Shown one piece after another: positions 11,499-23,800 of a DNA stretch of 64,000 nucleotides. This stretch comes from Bryoerythrophyllum caledonicum (lineage: Eukaryota > Streptophyta > Bryopsida > Pottiales > Pottiaceae). The stretch lies in the NCBI GenBank assembly GCA_963971425.1, contig OZ020521.1, positions 8,883,519 to 8,947,518 of the forward strand, read 5' to 3'. Position 1 is the stretch's first letter. Every line of letters starts with the position of its first letter. A model generated the notes under the pieces. That model did not search any database and was not told the origin of the DNA. It saw only the letters and a list, made by a program, of their open reading frames with translations. The translations under genes were made by a program, and so were the position numbers.

Positions 11499-14400
11499 AT
11501 GGATTTGAAAGGGATGCATTTACAAGTAAGTACTTAAATGAATATATAAATATTACAATAAATCAATATTTCATAAGAAATTTGATTCTTATCAATTCTA
11601 TAATCTAGTTGTAAATTATAGCTACTTTCTTCAATTTCAATATGATTAAAAAATAATTAAGGTTTCAATGAATATATTATAAGAATAAAAATAATAGCAG
11701 GTTGAAATAAGAAAGAAATTAAATCTGTGGGATTGGAAAATATCTAATATTTACTTATCAGTTGGAAATGGTCAACAACCTCTACAATGGCTTGGTTATG
11801 TTGCTTGTAATTATGTAGCCTATGAAAATGGTAATCACAAATTTATTGTATTTTTAAATTCATGAAACTAATTGATTAAAATATTCCAAAAAAGTATAAA
11901 GGTTGGAGAATAACTCATTTGAATTTATATTTATTTCAAAGTACTTATTTAAAAGGTACCTTATTTTAGTTTGAAATCAATATGATAAAAAATAATATAT
12001 ATATGCATATAAATAGGCATTGCAACCACAAGATGTGTTCCACAAGGTGTATTTTTAAAAGTATGTATTTTTTTTATATAAGTAGTTACATGCTATTTCC
12101 ATTAATATTCTTATGATTACTATTATAAAGATTATTCAATCATCATTTTTGTCATACTAAAATTTATGTATTTGCATACACCCATATTAAATAATTTGAA
12201 AATATAATACAAGAAATTTGTCATATGATATGTATGTTGCAATTATGATTCTTATAGGGGAAGTTAGTAGATATAGAAGGGATAATAAAAGAAACATGTA
12301 ATGATGGTGAAAAAGTGATTGTTGAGTATTCAAGTACACATCGTTCAATATTTTATTGTCTTTGTAAAGTATAAATCACCTTTTAGATGTCAATATTCAT
12401 TGTCTAAAAACTTGCTTGAACCAACAAAAGATTCAAATACAGAAAAGATCAAATATTATGAAACCAATTATAAAGTTTTTAAATTTGTATATTCAACAAC
12501 ACACACGCACTCTTTCTATCTCTTTTTATATATAATTAAACTTCAAGAAGTTTTAATGTATGTAGCATTTTAAATTTAAAAATTATTTTTATTTATTATC
12601 ACACAAGTAAATTAATCACGTTTTTTCAATGTTCATTCCATATGATTCAACACAAATTATCAAAATTTATTGAAAATTTTAAACATGATATTAGATATTA
12701 ATGTATATTTCTTAGATAATACAAACATTACTATGTATGATTTATTAAATGTGATAATGTAAATATTTTCATTTTAGATGGCCCAGAAGCTTTTACACAA
12801 TGTTGGGAAGGACGGATTGTTGGTAGAGAAAAAAAAATGAGACAATTCCTCATTAAGGATGGTATATATTTTATAATTAAATGCATATAGTATGTGAATT
12901 GCACCTTATTTTCCAATCAAAGTACCGAACTTTTTCATAAGACATTCATGAAGAATGAATTATAAATTTATCAATCTATATGAGAATCCATTTAAACAAA
13001 GAAATCCAATGTATATTTGAAACTTGTAACATATGAGATAAAAATATAAAATGGTAATGAATTACTATGATTTAGGTGATAACATTGAAATTCTTGACTT
13101 GGTCAATGAAGTTGATGGTCTGGTAACAAGAGTAGTAGATTTAACACACGACGTTGTTAAAGAAGTAGATTCAATATTAAATAACAAGGAGGTATATAAA
13201 TTTTAATTCTTGAATCTAAAGAATAATGTATAAGGTCATGTACCAATATATATTAGGTTTCAAAACAATCGGGGAGATAAACTACCTTCTATTGGAATTG
13301 AATCAACAACCTAAATTGTTCATTAGTGAATTATTGTCACATGTATTACTAGTCGCGTGAAGAAAATAGTTCTATAAAATTTCAATATTACCACAAAGCC
13401 ATATAGAAGATAATTATTTTGTGAGGAAATGTATAATAAATTTTCTCGTACTAAATAGCAATGGCCAATTATTGACATATCAGATTAATAATGAAGAAAG
13501 TCGACCAACAGACATAATTGCTTTAGATGTAACACCTAATGTGTCTGAAGTACAATATCAATATCAACGTAAATAACTATTACGTATTTTCCATAGATAA
13601 TTCTATATTATAATTATAGTTAATAAACATATTAATTTCATGTCATTGTAAACTAAAAACATGTTAATTCAGTCAGCTCACTTCACAAGAGCATATGTAA
13701 CAACAACCATTTTATCAAAACATTAGGCTTGCCTTCCTCACACTACACATTCTGAGACCAAAGTCATTTATCATGACAACTACTCTTTATAGCAAGAAAA
13801 CAAATAGGGTTGTTGTGGAAGGAGCTGATTGTACATCTGATTGATGGTATATTTTCAACGTTAAGTTAATTATCAAGTAAAATTTAGTCTATAAATTTTG
13901 ATGTACTATGTAGTTGACGAAGATGGTAATCAAGTACTTGATAAAGATGGAAATCCAATTATCCTTTATGTACTTGACAAAGATGGTAATCAAGTACTTG
14001 ATGAAAATGGAAATCCAATTCCTCTTGCACCTCCTCTACCAGATCCAACCAAAGAACAAGAAACATATATAGAAATTTCTCTTCTATATTTTGGTACATT
14101 TACGCTTTTGTGCCCTTTTGCATAATTACATATAAAAAACATATATCATTCATCAAAACGTTTGTTCATACATATTTTTATTGTTTGATATGAATATGGG
14201 GTGTTGGGTTTGCCGCTGTAGAGTCAAATGATCATATATTTCTAAGCATGTAAGTTTGGCAAAACATTTTTTCTTCAAAAAGTAAATTTTACCAAATCAT
14301 AAAAATTATTTTTTAAAATTCTAAAAATTTGGTGGGTATTTTTAGTATATTTTTTTGCGGAGGCCAATCCTTGGATTTGGTGATGATGAACTAATGGATA

Positions 14401-15012
14401 TATGAAACTTATCTAATATATGGGAAGCATTACTCTTTAGTTAATTACAAAAATTTCTAAAATTTTGAATTATGACAAATTCTTACTTCTAAACTTACTT
14501 CAAATGAACTAATTCCTCAATATAGATTTTTAAGTATGTAAAAAACAATTCTACTATTCAAACACTTCAAAAACAAGAAACATATCTACCATATATTAGT
14601 CGTGAATATTTAAGAATAAAAGGAAAAAAAATTGGTACATAATCTCTAATAGTTGTTTTTGGATGTTTATATCATTAATTTCTCATTAATGTAGAGGAGT
14701 TTGATTATGGAATTGTGCAAAAGATTCAATTGGCTTTAGGTGATGAACATGGAGATGCTTCATGGGAAGAATTTAGACTTTGTCGTGAAGCACTTAAGGG
14801 TCATGATGGTAAATGTTGCTTACAATATGAATCCATGTAATGTTATAGTTTAATTTCTATACAATCATTTAACTCATCAAAACAAAAGAATTATAGATAT
14901 AAAATCTCAAAAATTATAATATAAAAAATAAAAGTAATTCAACTTAAAATGAAATTCGTCTAAAACAAAATCTTAAATCAACCTCAATTTAGTGTTTAAA
15001 AATGAATATATA

Positions 15013-15072
<60 letters not shown>

Positions 15073-18071
15073 CTAACAATAAGTTTGCAATCAACATTCT
15101 ATGAATTTTTTAATAATTTGATTTCTTTTTAATGTTTTAGTTCAATTACAAGCCATATTTCTTTGGTATGGTTCAAAGGGTGTTGAACTACATGACAAAG
15201 ATTTTGGATATTTGACCTTTGTGAGTTTAATTAAAAAAATAATTCATTTTAAGTACTAATGTAAAAATGAAACATATTAATGCTATTAAAAAACCAAAAT
15301 GACTATATAGTAGTTAATATTGAATACTATTGTAATCAACATACCAAAATCAAATATTCTTGTAATTCATAGAATTTCTACCATTAGGACCAATGGCAAT
15401 TATTATGGGAAGATTTGAATATACCTCCTGCAACCTTAGATCGTAAGTTATGTGTTATTCCAAATGCAAGATTATAATATTATAAAATTTAATTTATGAA
15501 TAAACGTAAAAATAGGGAATTATCAAATGGATGCCATTACTATTAATACATGTTTCATATAATAATACCAATTTAGAAATAACATAACAACATTTTAAAA
15601 TATCCAATCATATAAATTAGTAATAATTTATGTTTGTAGAGAAATTGAAACTAAAACTCTTCCATCTAAAAGTTGAAAATTGAAAAAATGCAGCTTCCTT
15701 GACAAAACCATTGTTTTATGAACTTAAAGACATAAATGCATTAAAAGGAAACTATCAACTTAATTTCTATGGATTCTATGCAGCAATTATGCACCTTACT
15801 TTTGGTACTTTGATTTTCATTAAATTTATTAATTTTTCCAACTATTTATTTTGAATAACTTTTATAATCAATTCAGATGTATAGAGGTTGTAAATTTTTA
15901 AACTCATGCACGATAGTTTTTGGGAAATCATTTGTTTCCAATAACCATCTTTTTACATGAAAATTGGTTCTCATCCATTTCTTACAAAAACTCAATAATA
16001 ATAATAAATCTTTATATATATTTATTCATTGTATTAATATTAAAATGGCCATTGGAAATGTTATAGCTTTATACACAGGATATAAATCTACGGAAGAGTT
16101 ATCAGATCTTTTAGAAATGGTTTGATTCTATTCTATTCATAATCTAATGAAATATCATATTCCTTTTGGGATCAAATATGTAACTTTGTTTTTAGATATA
16201 AAAGTTTTATTTCAAAATTATACAATCAAAACCTATACCTAAAACTAAAAATCGTATTTAAATATAAATACAGGTGGTACATTTTATTGAGGATATACTT
16301 GTTTTCAATTTCAAATCCAGAATAGAATCAAAATTAAAAGAATTTTATGCCATAGATACATCAAAATATCAGGTGATTATAATTTGCATATGCTAGAAAA
16401 AAATTAAGTGCAAGCTGTTTAGTTTTTTATGAATTTATATATATCTACATATTTTATTAAAATGAAGTATTAGATTTTTGAAAATATTCTTCACTTTCAA
16501 AAATCCATCAATTTTTTCTATTAATAACTATATAATATTGTTCTAGAATCCTAATTATTCAATTCAATTTTTAAAAATTAATTAAAAGAACGTGATTGTA
16601 TTATTTCATAGTTATAAAATAAGTTCAGAAAACTATTTTATGGCTTGAATATGTATGTTGCAGTATATTCAATATATCCACGTGTTAAATTCATGGTAAT
16701 ATTGTCAGAGTGTCTATAAAGAAATTGAAGAAACAATATCAACAGTTGTATATTCAAGACATTTAGATAAAGAAAAAAGAGAGTTAGCAATTAAAAAAGT
16801 AGCAGAAAAGGAACTGGCAGAAAAAGAAGCAATAAAAAAAGAAATCGGAGATAAGATATTAGCAAAAAAAGAAGAAGAAGAAAAAAAAATAGCGGAAGAA
16901 TTAGCAGCAATAGAAAAAAAAGCAAAGAAAGGAAAGAAAGGAGAAAAAGACAAAAAATTGAAAGAAGAGAAACAAGGAAAAAAAAAAGAAAAAAAAGAAG
17001 AAAAGGATAAAAAAGAAGGAAAAGAACCCATTGTAATGGAAGATAAATGTCTTCATATTATTGTACCTGAAGAAGTTAAAAACTTGATACCTTATTTTAG
17101 GGTATCGAATTTTTAAAATTTTGGAATGATGTCATATATGTATATAGATATATGAAATTTTCTTTTAATTATAAATATTTTTTTTAGTTCATCATGTCTT
17201 GCACTATCATAATTATTTTTCTCCATAAAATAATGGTGAATACTTCATTATTCAAATATTCAATATTCAAATATTTAATTTCATTGTATACAAATAGAAA
17301 TGGAAGATCTTAGGTAATGAGTGGAATCCTGAAATGGCAGTATTGGCTATCATTTATGCTTTAACATATTCACCGGTATAAGGGTTCTTAAATCACAAAT
17401 AAATTATATATTCATCAAAATTCTATAGTATAAAGTCTTATACTATGCTTTATGATTGAAAATATATAATTTAGATATATTGATATATTATTATTTTTTA
17501 TTATTATTCATGATAATAAATGATTTGTTATATGCATATATATATAGAGAGAGAGAAAGTACATCATTTTTATGAAGTTAATATTGTAGGAAATGAGTGA
17601 ATTTGGAACCCTTTTTACCGACGAATTGGCATTTGGAATGACGGAATTAGAAAGGGTACGAGCTTACATCTAAAGCCAATATTGTAATATTATTTGTTTG
17701 TAATGAGAGTCTCTTATATGATTGAGTGTTTTTTATGGCTTTCAAAAATAGTAATATACATACAACTAAATAATAACTCTAGTCTCTAGTGCAGACCGGC
17801 TTGAATAAAGTGTCTATTTTTTCCATCACTAAGTCTAATTTACATACAGATGATAACAGCAGCATCACATTTTGCATATGAAAAGGTTCCTATTAAACGA
17901 GTTTCTGAATTTTCATTCTTCAAAACACATCTCAATGATAGTTTACAACGCGGAGGTTTGGTGAAACCCTTTTATTCAACTTATGAACAAAAGAAAAAAT
18001 ATTTAGCATCTATCTGTTTTAGATATGGAGGAAAACCTCCTCCACAACCTCCAGTATTTGAGAAAAAATGA
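11499..18071 (+). CDS. Multi-exon host gene of unrecognised function
   Basis: Exons inferred from frame, GT-AG sites and matching intron phases: 11499-11525, 11701-11847, 12017-12046, 12258-12333, 12778-12861, 13076-13191, 13257-13568 (damaged), 13914-14093, 14578-14634, 14695-14808, 15141-15220, 15388-15442, 15694-15804, 16067-16119, 16274-16372, 16709-17101, 17298-17375, 17590-17655, 17850-18071. Phases agree at every joint except around 13257-13568. The protein would be about 730 residues. The N-terminus (KLNLWDWKISNIYLSVGNGQ, then QWLGYVACNYVAYENG) could be a ubiquitin-like or similar small fold. The middle has a 20-residue repeat with DKDGNQVLDENGNPI, followed by a segment (AIFLWYGSKGVELHDKDFGY, LTFDQWQLLWEDLNIPP) that looks EF-hand-like in spacing. 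A Lys/Glu-rich coiled stretch is encoded at 16740-17030. The last exon ends GGKPPPQPPVFEKK. The start at 11499 is the only ATG that leads into the 11701 exon in phase through a CAA/GTAAGT donor. I cannot name the family; a ciliary or axonemal role is only a guess from composition. Confidence 0.75.
13257..13568 (+). pseudogene. Damaged exon of the multi-exon gene
   Basis: This 312-nt segment reads as good protein (INYLLLELNQQPKLFISELL, then ILPQSHIEDNYFVRKCIINF, then QLLTYQINNEESRPTDIIAL) but has three problems. Two in-frame stops, TGA at 13358-13360 and TAG at 13367-13369, lie 9 nt apart. The frame needed at its start does not fit the phase left by exon 13076-13191; one base more near the GGGG run at 13272-13275 would fit, and the exon length (312 instead of 313) is also one short. 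The TGA could be a CpG decay of CGA. Either the gene is a young pseudogene, or the assembly is wrong here, or the 18-nt GT...AG segment 13352-13369 holding both stops is removed. Confidence 0.6.
13670..13830. repeat. Intronic dispersed repeat, related to 60310-60515
   Basis: Within the intron before 13914, the end of this stretch (GCAAGAAAACAAATAGGGTT then GTTGTGGAAGGAGCT) resembles 60485-60520 (GCAGGAAAAACAAACAAGGT then TGTTGTAAAGGGAGCT). Similarity is patchy. It may be a small transposon copy that landed in the intron. Confidence 0.4.
13907..14026 (+). repeat. 60-bp in-frame tandem repeat, two units
   Basis: Units starting TATGTAGTTGACGAAGATGG at 13907 and TATGTACTTGACAAAGATGG at 13967 encode two copies of a 20-residue block with (D/E)DGNQVLD(K/E)(D/N)GNPI. 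Recent internal duplication within a coding exon; the acceptor TAG/TTGAC at 13913 lies inside the first unit. Confidence 0.85.
15017..15069. repeat. (TA)n microsatellite
   Basis: An uninterrupted TA run of about 53 bp within the intron between exons 14695-14808 and 15141-15220. Confidence 0.95.
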
Positions 18072-20239
18072 TCATATATTCAATTGGCATAAACCATCAC
18101 CATATACAATAATATATCTTGTAATGTCATCTGTATGCTACAAATAAAGTGATTTCTTTTTTCAAAAAAAATAAAAAAATAAAAAAACTTGAATTTTATT
18201 TGTAATAATTATCCAATGACTTTCCATGTATGATAAATTGAACGTGATTGACAAAAATAGATCTAAAATTGGTGCATAAATCTAGTAGAAGAGATCTTAA
18301 ACACAATAAAAAGGAAAATAAAACTGATAGAAATTAGTGTAAGTTTACATTTTTTTAGATCTAAAGTCATGCCAAAAAATGAAAAGTTACAAAAAATTCA
18401 TCTCAAAACGTTGTTGTCTTTATCTTTGCATATGTTGGTAAGATTTCCATTAAAAATCATATAACACACTATTGATCATCTTTTATACTTTAAAAGTACA
18501 TCAACTTGTATTGATCATCTGTATATTGAGAAACTAAATAAACTTAGAAAATGACATTTGTGTCCAACAGAAAGAAAAAAACATACACTACAATAATCTT
18601 GATTGTAAATGAATTTAATAGTTTATGGAAGTTCAATCATACATAAAAATAAGTTCAATTATGGAATGAACCAAATATTCTTATTACTAGTTACAAGATG
18701 AAGAACTAGAGTTCTACGATTTTAGATGAGGGGAAGAGCGAGGAGTTAGTCTTTTGAGCGTGCAATAGGAACACCAAGAGGTGTTGGGCTTGGTGTGTGT
18801 CCCGCCTATTGTAGATCTCGAGAGACTAGTGGGTCAATGAGCAAAACATGTGTTGGAAAGGGTCGTAATGAAACCAGATTTGTCTAGTTAGAACGATTCA
18901 ACTTCAAAGCAAAGATTGATAAGGCAGATCTCAGAGTTGGAAGCCAAATGTGTTGGTGTTCAGGTCTTTGTCACACAATTAAAGCACACCTTCCTAGACC
19001 AACCTCTAAATTGGGGGATCGTGGAAACTTGACGCACAATACTCCCCGCAACTCCACATCTGATCACCTCAGATAGACTAGATCTTGAAAAATACAATAC
19101 TGCGGCGCACCAGCGCTATCGCAACAATCCACTAAAGTTAGTACAAAAGCTAGATCCGTTAGTTCATTCCACTAGTCACCTCAACCATCACAGCGTACAA
19201 GCCCCACACGAGACAACAAACACATCAGGAGACCCAGATCTACGGGCATCATTTGGTCAAGATCAAAGACGCCCTACCGGTTGGTCGTCAACCAAATTGT
19301 TTCAATAAGAACAGAAGTAACAATACGTGAAAAATGCGTCTGCGGCAGGAGACCAACCTTCAATGCTAGTACCAAGGAAGTTAAATACTCTCCACCAAGA
19401 GCGTTCAGGTCTGACCCTAACCTTTGTTCACTTCCTTTGCTTGTTGTTTGCATAAAAGCCCATAGCTTAACTACAATTTTAGACTGTTTTATACGTCTTA
19501 GAAGTAGTTCAGATCTAAACCATAGTAAAAGCCACAATTTTTTTTAATTTTCAAATCTAACGTAAAAAACCTAGTTTTTTCTTGTTGTTTTCTTTCCTAC
19601 TATACAGGATCCTCTAACAACACAAGGAATACAATTGTGAGCTAAATTAATCCACCTTCATATAGTTGCGTTGAAATAGTCCAGGGGGCAATTTAACTCA
19701 CATAAGGTAGGATGATTTTGTAATTTATTTAATTATTTAATTTGTCATTCTCTATTAATTTATGATGTTTTTTTCTTTTAAATTTTTATTGCAAGGACAA
19801 AATGTATCTTAATTCACTTGTCATCCAATTCTAACTTCATCCATCATATCATTTTCATCCATTCAATGTTCATCCAATCACATCCATCCATGAATACACT
19901 TATCATCCATCCATCCAAAAATTCATCCAGTTGAAATGATTCATCCAAGTTACATCCTAAGAGCTCGGAAAAGACTAGGAGCCGCCACCTCCTAAGTATG
20001 GACAATGACACCTTTGCACTAATTCCACGACAATGTCTTTATCAAGAACTTTCCAATAACAAGCCCTAGGTTCCTAGAAAGAAGACTCAAAGGCACATCT
20101 ATTCCAACAATTTTCATTGCAAATCATGCACAAGGTAGAAAATCTCTTGCCTCAAAGTTGGGTGACTCCACGGCCTAGGCATCGCACCACTGTCAACAAA
20201 AATTCTTGTCCCAAATTCGTCATCGCTACATTGTGAATG
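18072..20239. other. Intergenic region, no gene seen
   Basis: AT-rich to 18700, then a more GC-rich block (18720-19540) whose style, including AGAGGTGTTGGGC at 18778, faintly recalls the first few hundred bases of LINE copy B (GAGAGGTGTTGGGCCTCAC near 20944). This could be an eroded LINE 5' region, but I cannot align it further. Around 19818-19955 there is a loose run of CATCCA-type repeats. Overlapping ORFs on both strands at 19274-19547 look random. Confidence 0.4.
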
Positions 20240-20299
20240 TTCTTTCGCATTTCTAAAAATATTCTTATCTAGCCCTGAAGATAGTGCAAACAAAATATT

Positions 20300-20564
20300 T
20301 GTTAGAGATTAGAGTTTCTCGTTTTTATTATGATATCGTAAATAGTTGAGGTAGATTTCGAAGAAAAAGTACAGAGGAGAAAATGGAGAGAGGCGATACA
20401 AGCTTACAGTAGTCCTATATGCATTGGTAGAGTTTGTTACCAATTGGTACTATAAGTGAAGGCCTTCAGAAGAAGGTCATATCTCACTCCAAGCATTGTT
20501 TGTAATACCTTGTGTGTTTCATTTGCTTGTGCAATCATTTCTCTATTTTTTCTAAACCTCAATA
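20300..20564 (+). repeat. 5' LTR of the Copia element
   Basis: Begins TGTTAGAGATT and ends CCTCAATA. It shares long blocks with the 3' LTR, such as TCTCACTCCAAGCATTGTTT near 20490. Confidence 0.85.
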
Positions 20565-20701
20565 GGTTATAGGCCCACTCATGTGAGTTGCGTGTGTAGA
20601 GTTTTGGTGCAAATTAGTTAGGAAGAGATCTTGAGAGTCTTTGAGTGATTGAGGAGCACTAGTGCACATTGGAAGTTAGAAGTTAGTGTTGAAGTGCAAA
20701 T

Positions 20702-20831
20702 ATGGCAACATATGATGGCGGGAGTGCTAGAGCCATTGACAAGTTCAAAGGTGAGAATTTTAATCTTTGGAAGTTCAAGATGGAGATGGTGTTGGCATCC
20801 ATGGACCTTTGGGAGATTGTGGATGATTCCG
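20702..20831 (+). pseudogene. Copia gag, N-terminal part (fossil)
   Basis: An ATG at 20702 opens a frame reading MATYDGGSARAIDKFKGENF and then LWKFKMEMVLASMDLWEIVD, the typical start of a plant Copia gag (KF.G.NF..WKF pattern). It is interrupted by the LINE at 20832; the rest of gag lies after 35957. Confidence 0.8.
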
Positions 20832-23800
20832 GTATGCATCTAAGGTAGAGTTTGAATTCGGGAAGAATGAGAGAGGAGTAGCTCCGTGAAACCTGGTGAA
20901 GTGAGTCTTGGGTGTTAGGCACAGATGGGAGGCAAGTTGTAGTGAGAGGTGTTGGGCCTCACTACTAACCCCGGATTTGCTTAAGCTCTGCACCGAATGG
21001 GTGTCTCTAGCTGTGTACTTGTGTTGACACGGGATGATTAGATCTGGATCCGTTAAGTGGGATTTGCAAGGATACTTTATATGGAATCAACTTTTAGATG
21101 AGAGGTAGATCTGTAGCGAGGCCTATCTGTTGGACTCAGATCTAAGCTAGCTACCACAAATCCATGCAACATCACATATGCAGATCTAGATCTAGATCAT
21201 TAGTACTACTAGAGACACAAGCACACCCAGATTCAACTCACCAGACGACATCAAGCAACATGAAGAACAAACGCACGCAAGGAACTCACAAGCAAGGACG
21301 AGAAGAGCATCAAGCGCATGGACTTTCAAGACACCCAGATAACTCTCTCTTAGTCTTACTCATTTACACTACGCCCATTGTCAAACTTTGTTCTCTTAAT
21401 TGGAAGCACTACAGTACCAGCAATCAGACGCAAGTGAAGATGCAAACACGCTATGGATACAAACGGCACGCATGTAGGAGACACAAGATGCAACTACGAA
21501 TGGAGAGCATACATACACACATAGCAAGTCCGCAGCAAGAGTCAAAGGTGCAAAAGTCAACAAGAGATCACCACACGCAAGCAGCCAGCACACAGAATGA
21601 GAAACGAGTGAGCAAGACAATACAAGACCAGCATACGCAGACATCAAGAAAACAACAGGAAGCACAAGAGCGCAAGTTACGAGATTAACATACGACAACA
21701 TCAAGACAACAACAGGCATCAACACGGGATTGCCATAAGCTTGCAGCCAGCATACAACACGAGACAGGAGTGAGCAAGACAACACGATGACAACACACGC
21801 AGTCATCAAGAAAACAAAAGAAGGCACATGAGCACAAGTTAACATGCGCTCAATATACAACAACAGCAAGGAAACAGCAGGAGTCCCGAGCAAGCACGAC
21901 ACAACATAAGCAGCAAACAGCCACGGGCCATAAGCATATGGCAACAACAAGTAAGTATTATCAGGAGCCTCCGCGAGGAACCATACACGTGTAGCAGGTC
22001 AAGAACCGCCGGCATCAAAGCAGGAAGACGTAGTCCATACAAGAGCCAGATGAAGAGAGACAACACTTCGAAGGAGATGCAACGCCGCAAGAAAAAGACG
22101 TCGGCAATAGGGGGCCCATGTGCGTCGAATGCCCGCCAGCAGCAGGAAGGTCAAACCCTCGTAACCAGCAGCAGCTCCCCTGCCATGAGAAAACGCAACA
22201 CAGCCGGCATCAAGACCATAAGACGGCGCATAAGATCTTAGCAAAAGCATCAACAACCGGCATCAAGACCACAAGATGGCACATCATCCGGCATAAAAGA
22301 CGCATCAACAGCCGACACCAAGACTACAAGACGGCACATCAGATCATAGCAGACGCAACACAGCCGGCATCAAGATCACAAGACGGCACATCACCCAAGG
22401 TGAATATTCTATCCCCTCTCTCAATCAGCAATGCTATTCAACTGTTTTTTTTGGCAAAATCAACTGCGACTCCCATAGATGGCCAACAGAAGACAACAAA
22501 GGAGACCAAAGACGTACACACCAGATCATAGAAGACGCATCAACAATGCAGAAAAATGTGCCAGCAGAGGTGGGAGCGGGAACATACAAGACGAACACAT
22601 CAAACGCCGACAACACAGCACAAAACGACCACGAACTGGAGCTACAAGAACACCGAAAACAACACGAAGTCCAAGCCTCTAGCCACCACACAAAAAAAAG
22701 GTACGAAAACCCACAAGTAAGCTACCTCACCACCTAGTCGTCATCCTTCCCTTCCCTTTGCACACTACCTACGTTTAAAGTCAAGACTAACATACTATCT
22801 ACAAGAAAACATTGCAAAACCCCATTGCAATATAGCCCTAGAAATGACCAATTCATGCAAAGGCAAGATTCAAACGGCCACCTCAACTACCCTAGCCGTC
22901 CAGCTGCAACCAAACGGCACTCTGTTGAAACAAACCCTAAACGACCACAAATCCAACAACGAAGATGTTCATCAAACTCAACGGCATCCACCAAACAACA
23001 AGACATCATAAGGTATATATTACAATCTTACCTCTCTCCTAAACCCTTTCATTTTGATCTAATATGCAGATGCCTACTCTCAGCCTCGAGGACACAAAGC
23101 TTTACTTGCACAACAAGTGAGAAGGAAGCTTATCTTTTGGGAGATTAGTTGGAGGGAGCTCCGCCGCAACAACCACCGAGCACTTCACACACCAGTGAAG
23201 GATCCCCCTGTCCTCTATTGCATTGCTTGATTTCTTGCTTCCTACTGCGCTGTTTTCAAATCCGATTCTTTGCTGTACTACCTGTTGTGATAACAAACGC
23301 TCCCAAGCTGTAGATATTACCCTCCTCGCAGACTGTGAAGAACCTACACAAGAAACTCGGATCCATTTGCCGAGACCCACACAAGGACATACACCAACCA
23401 TACCAGGGAAGCAGTCAGAGACGAAGCCCAAGCAGAAGCGGCATCCACACAATACGGCAAGACCGACGCAGCAACCCACAGCCACCGGACGTTACCTACG
23501 CACAACATCGACAAGATTACAAGCACGCGCACAGATCCATCGAACCCTACTTTCAACTCCAGATCCAGGGACTCAGCCCCAAGACCCGCGACCGTACTTC
23601 ACCTGCAAGAGAATACCTCCGAACCGCCACAGACGCGACCCAACGACCACGATCTAGACCAAGCATATCTGCAGGAGGGGTCGATCGAGCCTGGAGAAGC
23701 CAAACCCGCGACCGAAATACTCAAGAACACAGAAACCGCTAGCGGCACCCTCGAATCCTCGACATCAAGCAATACAGATCCTTGGCTGCGAGACCTCCCG

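Noticed and set aside
13358-13369. Alternative genetic code (TAG or TGA as sense codons)
   Set aside because: Other exons and ORFs end at ordinary stops, and the two stops occur with a phase defect in one exon only.
16714-17031. Minus-strand Phe/Ser-rich ORF of 105 codons
   Set aside because: Shadow of the Lys/Glu-rich exon 16709-17101, whose phases fit the gene.
19274-19547. Overlapping ORFs of 87-88 codons on both strands
   Set aside because: No motif, no splice context and no repeat support; likely chance.
21396-22256. Hydrophobic, membrane-like minus-strand ORFs
   Set aside because: They are the reverse strand of the CAAGAC-rich LINE 5' region; composition explains the Leu/Val/Cys richness.
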